Source: Bacteroidales bacterium (GTDB lineage Bacteria > Bacteroidota > Bacteroidia > Bacteroidales > Tenuifilaceae). Taken from it: a DNA stretch of 64,000 bases. The stretch lies in NCBI GenBank assembly GCA_020636845.1, contig JACJXD010000002.1:427281-491280 (forward strand), given 5' to 3'. The notes below the pieces were generated by a model that worked only from the letters and a program-made list of their open reading frames with translations, had not been told where the DNA came from and did no database searches. Made by a program: the position numbers and the translations under genes. Below, piece by piece: positions 18,319 through 26,551 of this stretch (its first letter is position 1; each line of letters starts with the position of its first letter).

Positions 18319-18751
18319 TTAAAAAAACTATCAATTTTTGATAGGCTTTTGTGTGTGTCATTTTGCTTAGTTTGGTTAGCCCTTGGATTATTTGGTTTTG
18401 GTAATTTGTGTACTCCGAAACCGTACTGTTGAGTTTTTGTACCTCGTTGCTGAGTTCATCGTAGCGTTCTTTCATTTTGTCAAGTTCATTCTAAAGTTTA
18501 TCTAAACCAGGAATCGAAGGAATTTTGATATCAAGCTTTTTAAGCACTGGATTAACTACTCCCATTGCTAGGTCGGAAAATTTACCCATAATCTGCCTTA
18601 CCTCGCTTGGTAAACCGGTTAAAGTCTTTTTAACCGAGAAGGTGTATTTTCTTACTAAATTATTTGGACGATAATGTTGTCATCGCCTCGATATGCTGAC
18701 CTATATTTTGCTAAGATTTTTTTTCAAACAACAACCGTTTTTTAGCAAGTT
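18299..18751 (-). pseudogene. Decayed paralogue of an anti-sigma gene with a coiled-coil tail
   Basis: Two blocks at 18663-18697 and 18725-18747 closely match the coding sequence of the anti-sigma gene at 20501-21232 (matching 20728-20762 and around 20829-20851), in the same order and strand, with the bases between them shortened. The first block encodes SAYRGDDNIIVQ, compared with AYRDDDNIVVQ in the intact gene, then hits a stop. In another frame the minus strand carries a protein-like stretch (GLPSEVRQIMGKFSDLAMG) that is cut by an in-frame TAG at 18491-18493 and continues as a coiled coil (NELDKMKERYDELSNEVQKL) to a TAA at 18299. So this gap holds a broken gene, not only regulatory DNA. 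Confidence 0.65.
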
Positions 18752-18907
18752 GTAGTTTTTATATGGAATTTTTTCAAAATACAATTCTTATGGCAACTAA
18801 CATCATAAAAAAACTTATTGTTCAATAGTATTTTTTTTAATTCATCTTTTAACTTTAGCCACTTCTATCATGAAAAATAAACTTAATGTTTAATAAATTT
18901 TAAAACT

Positions 18908-20419
18908 ATGAAGACTTTTTTAAATTCAGCATTTGCCCTGTTTTTGTTGGCTTTGACAGGTACTTTGTATGCACAACCAATTACCAAATTGCCGGACTAT
19001 CAATGGTACCATATTCAATCGGCTATGAACTATGGCAGAAATAATGGTGGCTATTGGGATATCCCAGGTAACGCAGTTAGATCTGAAAGCGGAAATAACA
19101 TTCAGGTATGGGATCTTGATGGTGGTGGCGATAGGCTCTTCTGCCCAACATCTCCCGATGCAAAAGGCTACTATAATATTATAGTTCAGAATAACCCTCA
19201 TCTCAATGTTGACGTGGCAGGTGGAAAAGCAAAGAATGGAACAAATGTTGGCCTTTGGAATGCCAATCCGGGAGAAAACCAACGCTTTTTATTTCGTCAT
19301 ATGGGCAATGGGCGTTTCAAAATTTATGATAAAAACGGAAAAGTTATTACTCTAGCTAATCGTTCTTCCGATAATGGCTCGAATGTACAAATCTGGGACG
19401 ATCAAGATGGTGTATGGACAGAGTGGTACCTTATTAATAATAAAACAAATAAGGCATTCATTCCGACAGAAACCTTTCAAGTTGCGGAAACTCCTTTAAA
19501 AGGTGATGCTGTTATTCAAGAAAAGAACTTTTGGATTCAATCGGCCATGGATTATGGACGTGATAACGGTGGATGTTGGGATATTCCCGGCGATCAGACT
19601 AGCTTTAAGGAAGGTGCCAATATTCAGGTTTGGGCAATTGATGGTGGAACCGACCGCCTCTTCCGTTTCAAAAAGAAACCTAATAGCGAATACTATCAGA
19701 TAATAGGTGGCAATAGTTCGAATGGGGTTGTTGACATTGCAGGAGGTAAAACCAATAATGGAACCAACGTCCAGATATGGACTGCTAATAATGGCTCTGC
19801 TCAGGATTTCTACTTGAAACATCTGGGTGATGGACGTTTTAAAATATACCACAGAAGTGGAAAAATTGTAGATCTTGCAAGTCGTAGTAATGCAAATGGA
19901 AGCAATGTACACCTATGGGACGATCACGACGGAATTTTTAACGAATGGTACTTAGTTGATCCTGCCACAAGAAAAGCATATATTCCTGACGGTAAAGTTT
20001 CAAACAAACACACTTCAACCCCAGAAATGAAGAGTGATCTTGATCAGGACGTCGTTAGCAAAATGAAAAATTTAATCGAGACAAAACAAACAACATCTAT
20101 TTCCGAATATTTGAAAAGAATATTAATCAATAAACTTGTTCAAGAAGATAACGGCGATGTTATTGTAAATGCAATGAATGAATTAGGATCGGATGATCAG
20201 GCTAACATGTGTATTTACATGATGAATGGGACTGTTAAAAATAAAAATGTAGATGTTAGAAAATATGTGTACACAAAACTAGCCAATGTTTCTTATAAGA
20301 AGTCTTCATTCTTGATTAAAACATTGTTGAATAAACATTTTGCAGATTTTAAAGAGACCGATCCAGGTCTTAATTCCATAGTATCGAATATTCATGATAA
20401 GATTAATAACGCTAAATAA
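18908..20419 (+). CDS. Exported protein with two ricin-type lectin domains
   Basis: After a signal peptide (FLLALTGTLYAQ) come two beta-trefoil lectin domains at about 33-185 and 205-362, each with IQSAMNYGR or IQSAMDYGR, NGGxWDIPG, NIQVWxxDGG, NGTNVxxW and NGSNVxxWDDxDG. The tail of 140 residues is helical (DQDVVSKMKNLIETKQTT...). The lectin domains are clearly paralogous to the one in the protein at 11654, so the two genes belong to one system. No catalytic domain is seen; it probably binds glycans in the periplasm or at the surface. A perfect terminator separates it from the convergent anti-sigma gene. Confidence 0.82.
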   Translation: MKTFLNSAFALFLLALTGTLYAQPITKLPDYQWYHIQSAMNYGRNNGGYWDIPGNAVRSESGNNIQVWDLDGGGDRLFCPTSPDAKGYYNIIVQNNPHLNVDVAGGKAKNGTNVGLWNANPGENQRFLFRHMGNGRFKIYDKNGKVITLANRSSDNGSNVQIWDDQDGVWTEWYLINNKTNKAFIPTETFQVAETPLKGDAVIQEKNFWIQSAMDYGRDNGGCWDIPGDQTSFKEGANIQVWAIDGGTDRLFRFKKKPNSEYYQIIGGNSSNGVVDIAGGKTNNGTNVQIWTANNGSAQDFYLKHLGDGRFKIYHRSGKIVDLASRSNANGSNVHLWDDHDGIFNEWYLVDPATRKAYIPDGKVSNKHTSTPEMKSDLDQDVVSKMKNLIETKQTTSISEYLKRILINKLVQEDNGDVIVNAMNELGSDDQANMCIYMMNGTVKNKNVDVRKYVYTKLANVSYKKSSFLIKTLLNKHFADFKETDPGLNSIVSNIHDKINNAK

Positions 20420-20455
20420 CTTCGATTGCCTTTTTAGTTGAAGTATTGAACCGTT

Positions 20456-20493
20456 AAGAAAAGAGCATTTGTAATATCAAATGCTCTTTTCTT
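20456..20493. terminator. Bidirectional terminator
   Basis: Perfect 16-bp stem (20456-20471 with 20478-20493, starting AAGAAAAGAGCATTTG) and a 6-base loop, with A/T-rich ends on both sides. It serves both the lectin gene and the convergent anti-sigma gene. Confidence 0.88.
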
Positions 20494-20500
20494 ATAACAT

Positions 20501-21232
20501 TTATTTAATGGTGATTTTCCCGCAGAAAAGTAGATCGAAATCTTCGTTAATTAACTTCCAGTAGTATAGACCCGGTTTTAGTGTCGGAATTTTAATGCCG
20601 TTGCCCTGTGTTTCTATCGATTGAACATTCTTTCCCTCATTATTTAAAATCATCACGGTAAGTTTAACCGAATTATTATTAATCCATTTTAAGGAGTCAA
20701 CAGTTGGGGTATTTATTTCACTTAACGTTTGGACAACAATATTGTCGTCGTCTCGGTATGCCTGCTTGAAATTTTCGGTTAGCTTATCAAGGTCCTTATT
20801 GGGTTTGTATTCTGCTAAAATTTCTTTTCGAACAACAACCGTTTTTTTAGCAGTTTTTTCCTTGCTTTCCGCTTGTACTTTTGGTTGAATGGCTGTAAAT
20901 GACGAGTCTTTTTGCGATATACTGTCGATTGTCGCAAGTTGATTAGAAAGAGAACTATCCTTTGGATTATTTATAAAATTATTGCCGATAATGAGTAATG
21001 CAACCGTTGCTGCTATGGCTCCAGAAACCGAAATCCATAGTTTCACAACTTTTCCATTTTTTTTTTGAGTTGTGTCAATTTCATTAGCAGTCTCAACAAC
21101 CATTGCAATTTCATTGGCACACTCATCGCAATTAGCCACATGTTCCCTTACGGCAAGAGGCAACGACGCATAACTACCTTCGCGTATAGCATCGGCACAT
21201 TGGGCAATTTCCTGTTCTGTTAAATGTTCCAT
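20501..21232 (-). CDS. Membrane anti-sigma factor with zinc-binding N-terminus
   Basis: The N-terminal 45 residues carry the ZAS-type motif His31-X3-Cys35-X2-Cys38 (EHVANCDEC), the usual sigma-binding domain. A single membrane helix follows at about 63-84 (LWISVSGAIAATVALLIIG). The periplasmic part has a helical, charged region and ends in a small beta domain (TLKPGLYYWKLINEDF) like those of sorting or adhesion modules. It lies 55 bases downstream of the sigma-factor gene on the same strand, the normal sigma then anti-sigma order. The periplasmic tail could be a target of the exported CHAT protease (inference). Confidence 0.85.
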   Translation of the reverse strand: MEHLTEQEIAQCADAIREGSYASLPLAVREHVANCDECANEIAMVVETANEIDTTQKKNGKVVKLWISVSGAIAATVALLIIGNNFINNPKDSSLSNQLATIDSISQKDSSFTAIQPKVQAESKEKTAKKTVVVRKEILAEYKPNKDLDKLTENFKQAYRDDDNIVVQTLSEINTPTVDSLKWINNNSVKLTVMILNNEGKNVQSIETQGNGIKIPTLKPGLYYWKLINEDFDLLFCGKITIK

Positions 21233-21287
21233 GACCTTTTTAGTATAACGATCTGTAAAATATCATTAGTACTAAACCTATTTTAAT

Positions 21288-22025
21288 TCAACTTTTCAAG
21301 GTATCACTAAAAAGCATTTCAAATAATATTGACAAACTCTCTTTGTCGTGGTTAGCAATCCCATTCCCGTTAAGCCTGCGAATAATAGTATTTATTTGAT
21401 TGGTAAACCATATGCGAACAGCATCTCCTCTAATATCCTTTTGTTCAACCAAATTTACAACCTCCGCTAAACGAATAAAAACATCACCTTTAGTCTTCGT
21501 TTTCTCATCAGCAATTATGCTTTTCACGTCCTCCGAAAGGTAATCCGCATAGTTCTTAATGTCATTATCACTGATGGGCATACTGTAATAAACTTTTAAA
21601 AACAGAATTAGTTTAGCGTAATCATTATTAAAAAAGTACAAAATAGTTTCTAATCGGTTAACCTCTTGCTTGAAAAGAAAATTCTTTTCCGCATCGTGAT
21701 GATTTAGTGCTACTTCATTTGGCAAATCACTATTTTCTTTTTCTGTTACCAAATACCATTGTTTGCAATCTCTACGAATTACTTCGCAACACATTCTGTT
21801 TGCCACGGCAATACAGTACGTTGTAAACTTCGATTTACCTTCAAAACTTCCAAATATTTTTTCCTTCTGTTTTAAAAACTTCTCCATTACATCCATTACT
21901 ACATCCTCTCGCTCTCTAAATGGTATAACTCGATGTTGAATGTAACGGCCAACTACACTTCTAATAAGAGACAGTAGGTCTTCATCGGTAAAGGTTTCTT
22001 TACATTGGTTGCCAACTAATTTCAT
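21288..22025 (-). CDS. ECF-like RNA polymerase sigma factor
   Basis: A sigma region 2 is visible: SVVGRYIQHRVIPFREREDVVMDVMEKFL, then GKSKFTTYCIAVANRMCCEVIRR. Region 4 is divergent but a helical C-terminus exists (GDVFIRLAEVVNLVEQKDIRGDAVRIWFTNQINTIIRRL). The frame is open to a GTG at 22112 and an ATG at 22082, but the first 29 residues look unlike a sigma factor, so ATG 22025 (MKLVGNQ) is preferred. It precedes the anti-sigma gene and should direct a small regulon, plausibly including the ricin and CHAT genes. Confidence 0.75.
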   Translation of the reverse strand: MKLVGNQCKETFTDEDLLSLIRSVVGRYIQHRVIPFREREDVVMDVMEKFLKQKEKIFGSFEGKSKFTTYCIAVANRMCCEVIRRDCKQWYLVTEKENSDLPNEVALNHHDAEKNFLFKQEVNRLETILYFFNNDYAKLILFLKVYYSMPISDNDIKNYADYLSEDVKSIIADEKTKTKGDVFIRLAEVVNLVEQKDIRGDAVRIWFTNQINTIIRRLNGNGIANHDKESLSILFEMLFSDTLKS

Positions 22026-22162
22026 TTTTGAAAAAGGTCTGCTACAAATATGATATTTTCTTTTAGATTTTGAAAGGACCATGAACTGCTTATCAATAAT
22101 GCTGCCAAACACGTCAAGGTTTCTTTGATGATCATGAAAAAATTATTGAACTTACGTTAAAC

Positions 22163-22198
22163 AAAAAACCTCAACGAATCAACTCATTGAGGTTTTTT
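22163..22198 (-). terminator. Terminator of the tmRNA gene
   Basis: Perfect 12-bp stem AAAAAACCTCAA / TTGAGGTTTTTT with a 12-base loop, 25 bases beyond the tmRNA 3' end on the minus strand, ending in a T-run. Confidence 0.82.
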
Positions 22199-22222
22199 GG
22201 AATTAGATGTTCTTGCGTCCAG

Positions 22223-22622
22223 TGGAGCTGGAGGGGATCGAACCCTCGTCCAAACAAGGAACCAGTCTGTCTTCTACATGTTTAGCTTTTCTTGATTGTC
22301 GGGGTTAATCAGGTGAAAAGCAACCTAACTAATCCTTAACCTTTAATTGTTTCACCCGGCCTTAAAGGTGTCGTCCTGGCTATCCCCGTTTAGTCGGTGT
22401 TCCATTTGCCAAAGACAACAGGGCGTAATCTTTGGCGGAACATCTCGTCCCCACGCAACCTTGGCGTAGGGATTGAGCCTTAACTCCTAGAGTTATTAGG
22501 CAGCGAGAGCAAAATTATTTTCGCCGTTTATTGGTTTGTGCCTGAGATTTACGAGCCAGAATCACGACGCTCGACATGCTTACAAACCCATTCTAACTTG
22601 CTGTCAAAACCACGTCAGCCCC
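22223..22622 (-). ncRNA. ssrA: tmRNA (ssrA)
   Basis: On the minus strand the gene opens with GGGGCTGACGTGGTTTTGAC and ends with GGTTCGATCCCCTCCAGCTCCA; GGGGCUG and CAGCUCC form the tRNA-like acceptor stem, and the T-arm GGTTCGATCC is intact. CCA is not encoded. The tag frame runs from 22525 to 22499 and reads GENNFALAA followed by TAATAA (stop 22498-22496), close to the GENNYALAA tag known from Porphyromonas. It rescues stalled ribosomes and tags their products for proteolysis. A TATCTTTG box lies at 22649-22642, about 20 bases upstream of the mature 5' end. Confidence 0.95.
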
Positions 22623-22671
22623 GAATGGAATTTTGTGTTTACAAAGATAGTTACAAAATCTTCAAAAGATA

Positions 22672-24432
22672 TTAAATATCGCTGTTCATCCCCCATAAAA
22701 ATTCCTCGTTTGTGGCTGTTTTAACCAGCCTGTCGCGGAGAAATTCCATTGCTTCTACCGAATTCATATCGGTTAAGTAGTTACGTAGTATCCATATTTT
22801 CTGCAAAACCTCTTTTTCAAGCAAAAGGTCTTCGCGTCGTGTACTCGATGCCGTAATATCAACCGATGGGAATATACGCTTGTTGGAAAGTTTGCGATCC
22901 AACTGGAGTTCCATATTGCCGGTACCCTTAAATTCTTCAAAAATAACATCGTCCATTTTGCTACCGGTATCGGTAAGCGCAGTGGCTAAAATTGTGAGCG
23001 ATCCGCCATTCTCTATGTTTCGTGCAGCGCCAAAAAAACGTTTAGGTTTTTGTAGTGCATTGGCATCAACACCTCCCGATAAAACTTTGCCGGAAGCCGG
23101 TTGAACCGTATTGAAAGCTCTTGCCAAGCGGGTAATGGAATCTAAAAGAATAACTACATCGTGCCCACATTCTACCAATCGTTTTGCCTTTTCCAGTACA
23201 ATGTTAGCGACCCTTACGTGACGTTCGGCCGGTTCGTCGAAAGTAGAGGCAATAACCTCGGCGTTAACGCTACGAGCCATGTCGGTAACCTCTTCGGGAC
23301 GTTCGTCAATTAGCAGCACAATCATATAAACTTCGGGATGGTTGGCTGCAATGGAATTGGCTATATCCTTCAGCAAAATTGTTTTACCTGTTTTGGGTTG
23401 TGCAACAATAAGTCCGCGTTGCCCTTTTCCAATTGGCGAGAACATGTCAACGATTCTGGCAGACAGTAAGTTCATGCCATTGCCTAATAACTTGAATTTT
23501 TCGTTAGGGAAGAGAGGTGTTAAGTAATCGAAAGGAATTCTATCCCTGATAAATTCAGGATTACGACCATTTATTTCCATTACCTTTATTAATGGAAAAT
23601 ATTTTTCGCCTTCTTTGGGAGGTCGTACAGTTCCCGAAACAGTATCGCCGGTTTTTAAGCCGAAAAGTTTTATTTGCGACTGCGAAACGTAAACATCGTC
23701 GGGAGAACCAAGGTAGTTATAATCCGATGAGCGTAAAAATCCGTAACCGTCGGGCATAACCTCTAAAACTCCGGTAGTGGAAACTATTCCATCAAAATCG
23801 AAACGCTCGCTTCGTTTTTCGGGTTGCTTGCGCTGATTAACTTCTTTTTGCGGTGGCTCCGGATTTGTTTCCTGTTCCGGCTTGTCAATATTTTCATCGA
23901 ATGTTTTTGCTGTATCGCTATTAACAATATTTGTATTTTCCACTATCTCCATGTCATTATCAATGGAGTTATCAGCAATAATATCAATCGATTTGGGCTC
24001 AAGGTCAACTTCAGGGAGTAAAACGGTTTTGTCGCTCTCTTTTTCAGGCCTCGCATTAGCCGGTTTGTTATTGTTATTTCTATACTCAACTCTTTGAACA
24101 GGTTTCCCGTCCTTTGTGCGAGTAACTCGTTTGCGTTTTATCTTTTCCTTATCGCTATCCTGAAATGCAGATGCAGATGTTGGAGTAGGTATAGGATTAT
24201 GTGTATTTCTGTTGTCGGGCTTCACCGGTTGATCTACAGGTTTTTTAAGTTCAATTTTTCTGTTCTTATCCTGATTTTTACTGTTTTGAGAAGCATTGAT
24301 TGCTTGTTGATCAAGAATCTTGTAGATTAAATCTTGTTTTTTTAAGCTTTCTACTCGTTTTATATTGAGTTGCTTAGCAATTTCCTTCAGCTCAGGGAGC
24401 AGTTTTTTGTTAAGTTCTAAAATGTCGTACAT
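22672..24432 (-). CDS. rho: Transcription termination factor Rho
   Basis: Residues 1-45 form the Rho_N (SAP-like) domain. A 150-residue low-complexity, charged insertion rich in Lys, Asn, Pro and Glu follows (about 48-205), typical of this phylum. The cold-shock RNA-binding domain is at about 215-290 (MPDGYGFLRSSDYNYLGSPDDVYVS). The ATPase core has Walker A AQPKTGKT at about 340-348 and Walker B VVILLDSITRLARA. Rho is the RNA-dependent hexameric helicase that ends transcription. Its stop lies 49 bases before the tmRNA 5' end on the same strand. Confidence 0.97.
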   Translation of the reverse strand: MYDILELNKKLLPELKEIAKQLNIKRVESLKKQDLIYKILDQQAINASQNSKNQDKNRKIELKKPVDQPVKPDNRNTHNPIPTPTSASAFQDSDKEKIKRKRVTRTKDGKPVQRVEYRNNNNKPANARPEKESDKTVLLPEVDLEPKSIDIIADNSIDNDMEIVENTNIVNSDTAKTFDENIDKPEQETNPEPPQKEVNQRKQPEKRSERFDFDGIVSTTGVLEVMPDGYGFLRSSDYNYLGSPDDVYVSQSQIKLFGLKTGDTVSGTVRPPKEGEKYFPLIKVMEINGRNPEFIRDRIPFDYLTPLFPNEKFKLLGNGMNLLSARIVDMFSPIGKGQRGLIVAQPKTGKTILLKDIANSIAANHPEVYMIVLLIDERPEEVTDMARSVNAEVIASTFDEPAERHVRVANIVLEKAKRLVECGHDVVILLDSITRLARAFNTVQPASGKVLSGGVDANALQKPKRFFGAARNIENGGSLTILATALTDTGSKMDDVIFEEFKGTGNMELQLDRKLSNKRIFPSVDITASSTRREDLLLEKEVLQKIWILRNYLTDMNSVEAMEFLRDRLVKTATNEEFLWGMNSDI

Positions 24433-24867
24433 GTTTTAAGTAAAATGTTGAAAAATAAAGATTTGTTGATTTTTGAGATTGCGAAAAACCAATGAGAAAG
24501 GATGATTCTTCTTAAGTGTTGATTGGTACAAAGATAGTAAATAAATATATTCAATCCATAATTGACAGTTTTTTTAGTATAAAAATGCTTTTTATAATAG
24601 TAATTAACTTACTATGAAAATATAACGCAGTTGATAAAAAGTGAAATTTCATATGCGTTTTTCAGTATTTCAATGTAAAACAATGGCTTGCGATAAAAAT
24701 ACTACGAACGAAACATTATTGTGTTTAATAAACAGATTAAACTTATTTGACTAAATGAGAATAAAGTTAACCAAAAAGGTTTAAAAATTAATAGAAAATT
24801 TTTATTAAATATGGTTAAGTTAACAATTTTGTATATATATTCGAACCTCATATAAAACCTCATAAGT
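24433..24867. other. Divergent rho/rpoD promoter region
   Basis: These 435 bases are very AT-rich and hold no gene. On the minus strand a TATCTTTG box at 24536-24529 is a good -7 element for rho, about 100 bases before its ATG. For rpoD an AT-rich stretch with TTTTG at about 24830 followed by TATAAAAC near 24850 may be the promoter, but it is not consensus. Confidence 0.5.
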
Positions 24868-25731
24868 ATGCGCCAGTTAAAGATAATAAAGCAAGTCACT
24901 AATCGTGAGGCGGTTTCTTTAGATAAATATCTACATGAAATTGGAAAAGTTGACTTGTTGACTGCTGACGAAGAGGTTACCTTAGCCCGAAAGTTAAAGG
25001 AGGGCGATCAGGGAGCGTTGGCAAAACTGGTGAAGGCAAATTTACGTTTCGTTGTATCTGTTGCCAAACAGTATCAAAATCAAGGATTAAGTTTACCTGA
25101 TTTAATTAACGAAGGAAATGTTGGTTTAATTAAAGCAGCACAACGGTTCGACGAAACTCGCGGCTTTAAGTTTATTTCGTACGCTGTTTGGTGGATTCGT
25201 CAGTCTATTCTTCAGGCTTTAGCCGAACAGGCTCGCATTGTAAAGTTGCCGTTGAATAAAATTGGTTCCATAAATAAGGTAAACAGGGCATTAACCGAAC
25301 TTGAGCAAAAATTCGAACGGGAGCCAACCATCGATGAACTTTCTCAGGCACTGGAATTAGCTCCTGAAGATATTAAGGAAGCGTTGCGGAGTAATGGCCG
25401 CCATATTTCCATGGATGCCCCAATTACTCAGGATGATGATGGTAGTATGTACGATGTAATACTTTCGCCCGATTCGCCAATGCCCGACAGAGGTTTGTTA
25501 AACGAAAGTTTGCGTAGGGAAATTGAACGGGCTCTTTCCACGCTAAGTCCTCGCGAGGCCAACATTATTCGTATGTACTTTGGCTTAAACGGTAAGCATC
25601 CTCATACGTTGGAGGAAATTGGAGAGGAGTTGGATTTAACCCGCGAGCGTGTCCGCCAAATTAAGGAAAAAGCCTTGAAAAGGCTTAAACAAACTGCCAG
25701 AAGTAAAATTTTAAAGAGTTACTTAGGGTAA
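24868..25731 (+). CDS. rpoD: Primary sigma factor RpoD/SigA
   Basis: This 287-residue protein is the short, region-1.1-less type found in Bacteroidota. Region 1.2 is at about 14-45 (SLDKYLHEIGKVDLLTADEEVTLARKL), region 2 at about 55-125 with DLINEGNVGLIKAAQRFD and FISYAVWWIRQSI, region 3 around 135-210, and region 4 at about 220-285 with LEEIGEELDLTRERVRQIKEKALKRL. It directs RNA polymerase to the TTTG/TAnnTTTG promoters seen elsewhere in the window. Monocistronic, with a terminator just downstream. Confidence 0.97.
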   Translation: MRQLKIIKQVTNREAVSLDKYLHEIGKVDLLTADEEVTLARKLKEGDQGALAKLVKANLRFVVSVAKQYQNQGLSLPDLINEGNVGLIKAAQRFDETRGFKFISYAVWWIRQSILQALAEQARIVKLPLNKIGSINKVNRALTELEQKFEREPTIDELSQALELAPEDIKEALRSNGRHISMDAPITQDDDGSMYDVILSPDSPMPDRGLLNESLRREIERALSTLSPREANIIRMYFGLNGKHPHTLEEIGEELDLTRERVRQIKEKALKRLKQTARSKILKSYLG

Positions 25732-25752
25732 TTGAAATTTAAAGACTGTTTT

Positions 25753-25780
25753 GCCGGCTTTAATTTAAGTCGGCATTTTT
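25753..25780 (+). terminator. rpoD terminator
   Basis: Stem GCCGGCTT / AAGTCGGC (one G-U pair) with a 6-base loop, followed by ATTTTT. Confidence 0.82.
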
Positions 25781-25787
25781 ATTTATA

Positions 25788-25818
25788 TTGATACGATTTT
25801 ACCTTTGTGCTATATTTG
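25788..25818 (+). promoter_or_regulatory. Promoter of the rpe-aro operon
   Basis: TTG (25788-25790), 20-base spacer, TATATTTG (25811-25818): a consensus Bacteroidota promoter 32 bases before the rpe ATG. Confidence 0.78.
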
Positions 25819-25849
25819 TTTATTGCATATTTAATCTACTTATATAATT

Positions 25850-26500
25850 ATGGAAAAATTAGTTGCACCTTCAATGCTTTCGGCCGATTTTGCAAAGCTG
25901 TCGTGCGATATAGAAATGGTAAATAAAAGTAAAGCCGATTGGTTTCACCTCGACATAATGGATGGTGTTTTTGTTCCCAATATTTCGTTCGGATTTCCGG
26001 TTGTCGAGCATATTAAAAAGGAGGCGAAGAAGCCCTTAGATGTTCATTTAATGATAGTTGATCCAGATAGGTATATCGACCGGTTTAAACAGGCTGGGGC
26101 CGATTGGCTTACGGTTCATTACGAGGCGTGTACCCATTTACACCGAACGCTTTCCGAAATTCGGAATCAGGGAATGAAGGCGGGTATTGCGTTAAATCCT
26201 CATACTCCGGTCGAAAGTTTAACGGATATACTGGAAATGGCGGATATGGTTTTAATAATGTCCGTAAATCCGGGTTTTGGCGGACAAAAGTTTATTGCCA
26301 ACACCTATAGTAAAATAAACAGACTTAGAAAGATGATTGAAAGTAGGGGGCTGGCAACGTTAATTCAAGTTGACGGTGGTGTTGATACTACAAATGCAGC
26401 CGAGTTATATAAGGCTGGAGTAAATGTGCTTGTTGCCGGAAGTTCGGTTTTTAAATCCGATAATCCTTTGGCAACTATCGAAGCGCTAAAAAACGCTTAG
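25850..26500 (+). CDS. rpe: Ribulose-phosphate 3-epimerase
   Basis: This 216-residue TIM barrel is the usual length. Signatures are PSMLSADFAKL at the start, HLDIMDGVFVPNISFG with metal-ligand His and catalytic Asp, DVHLMI, VNPGFGGQKF, and VDGGV with the second catalytic Asp. It interconverts ribulose 5-phosphate and xylulose 5-phosphate in the pentose phosphate pathway. It heads the aromatic operon; the pathway supplies erythrose 4-phosphate to the shikimate route, which makes the linkage sensible. Confidence 0.96.
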   Translation: MEKLVAPSMLSADFAKLSCDIEMVNKSKADWFHLDIMDGVFVPNISFGFPVVEHIKKEAKKPLDVHLMIVDPDRYIDRFKQAGADWLTVHYEACTHLHRTLSEIRNQGMKAGIALNPHTPVESLTDILEMADMVLIMSVNPGFGGQKFIANTYSKINRLRKMIESRGLATLIQVDGGVDTTNAAELYKAGVNVLVAGSSVFKSDNPLATIEALKNA

Positions 26501-26551
26501 ATAAAGAATGCGCCTTGAATTTATTCTTCGATTTTTGAAAATAGTTTACAG

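Noticed and set aside
18660..18751. CRISPR or other repeat array
   Set aside because: The repeated matches belong to one decayed copy of the anti-sigma gene, not to regularly spaced repeats.
19496..19912. Minus-strand open frame in the two-lectin gene
   Set aside because: Shadow of the repeated lectin coding sequence; no start signal and no protein-like features.
22536..22724. Plus-strand open frame of about 60 codons
   Set aside because: It lies across the tmRNA 5' half and the end of rho, on the opposite strand, with no start context or family likeness.
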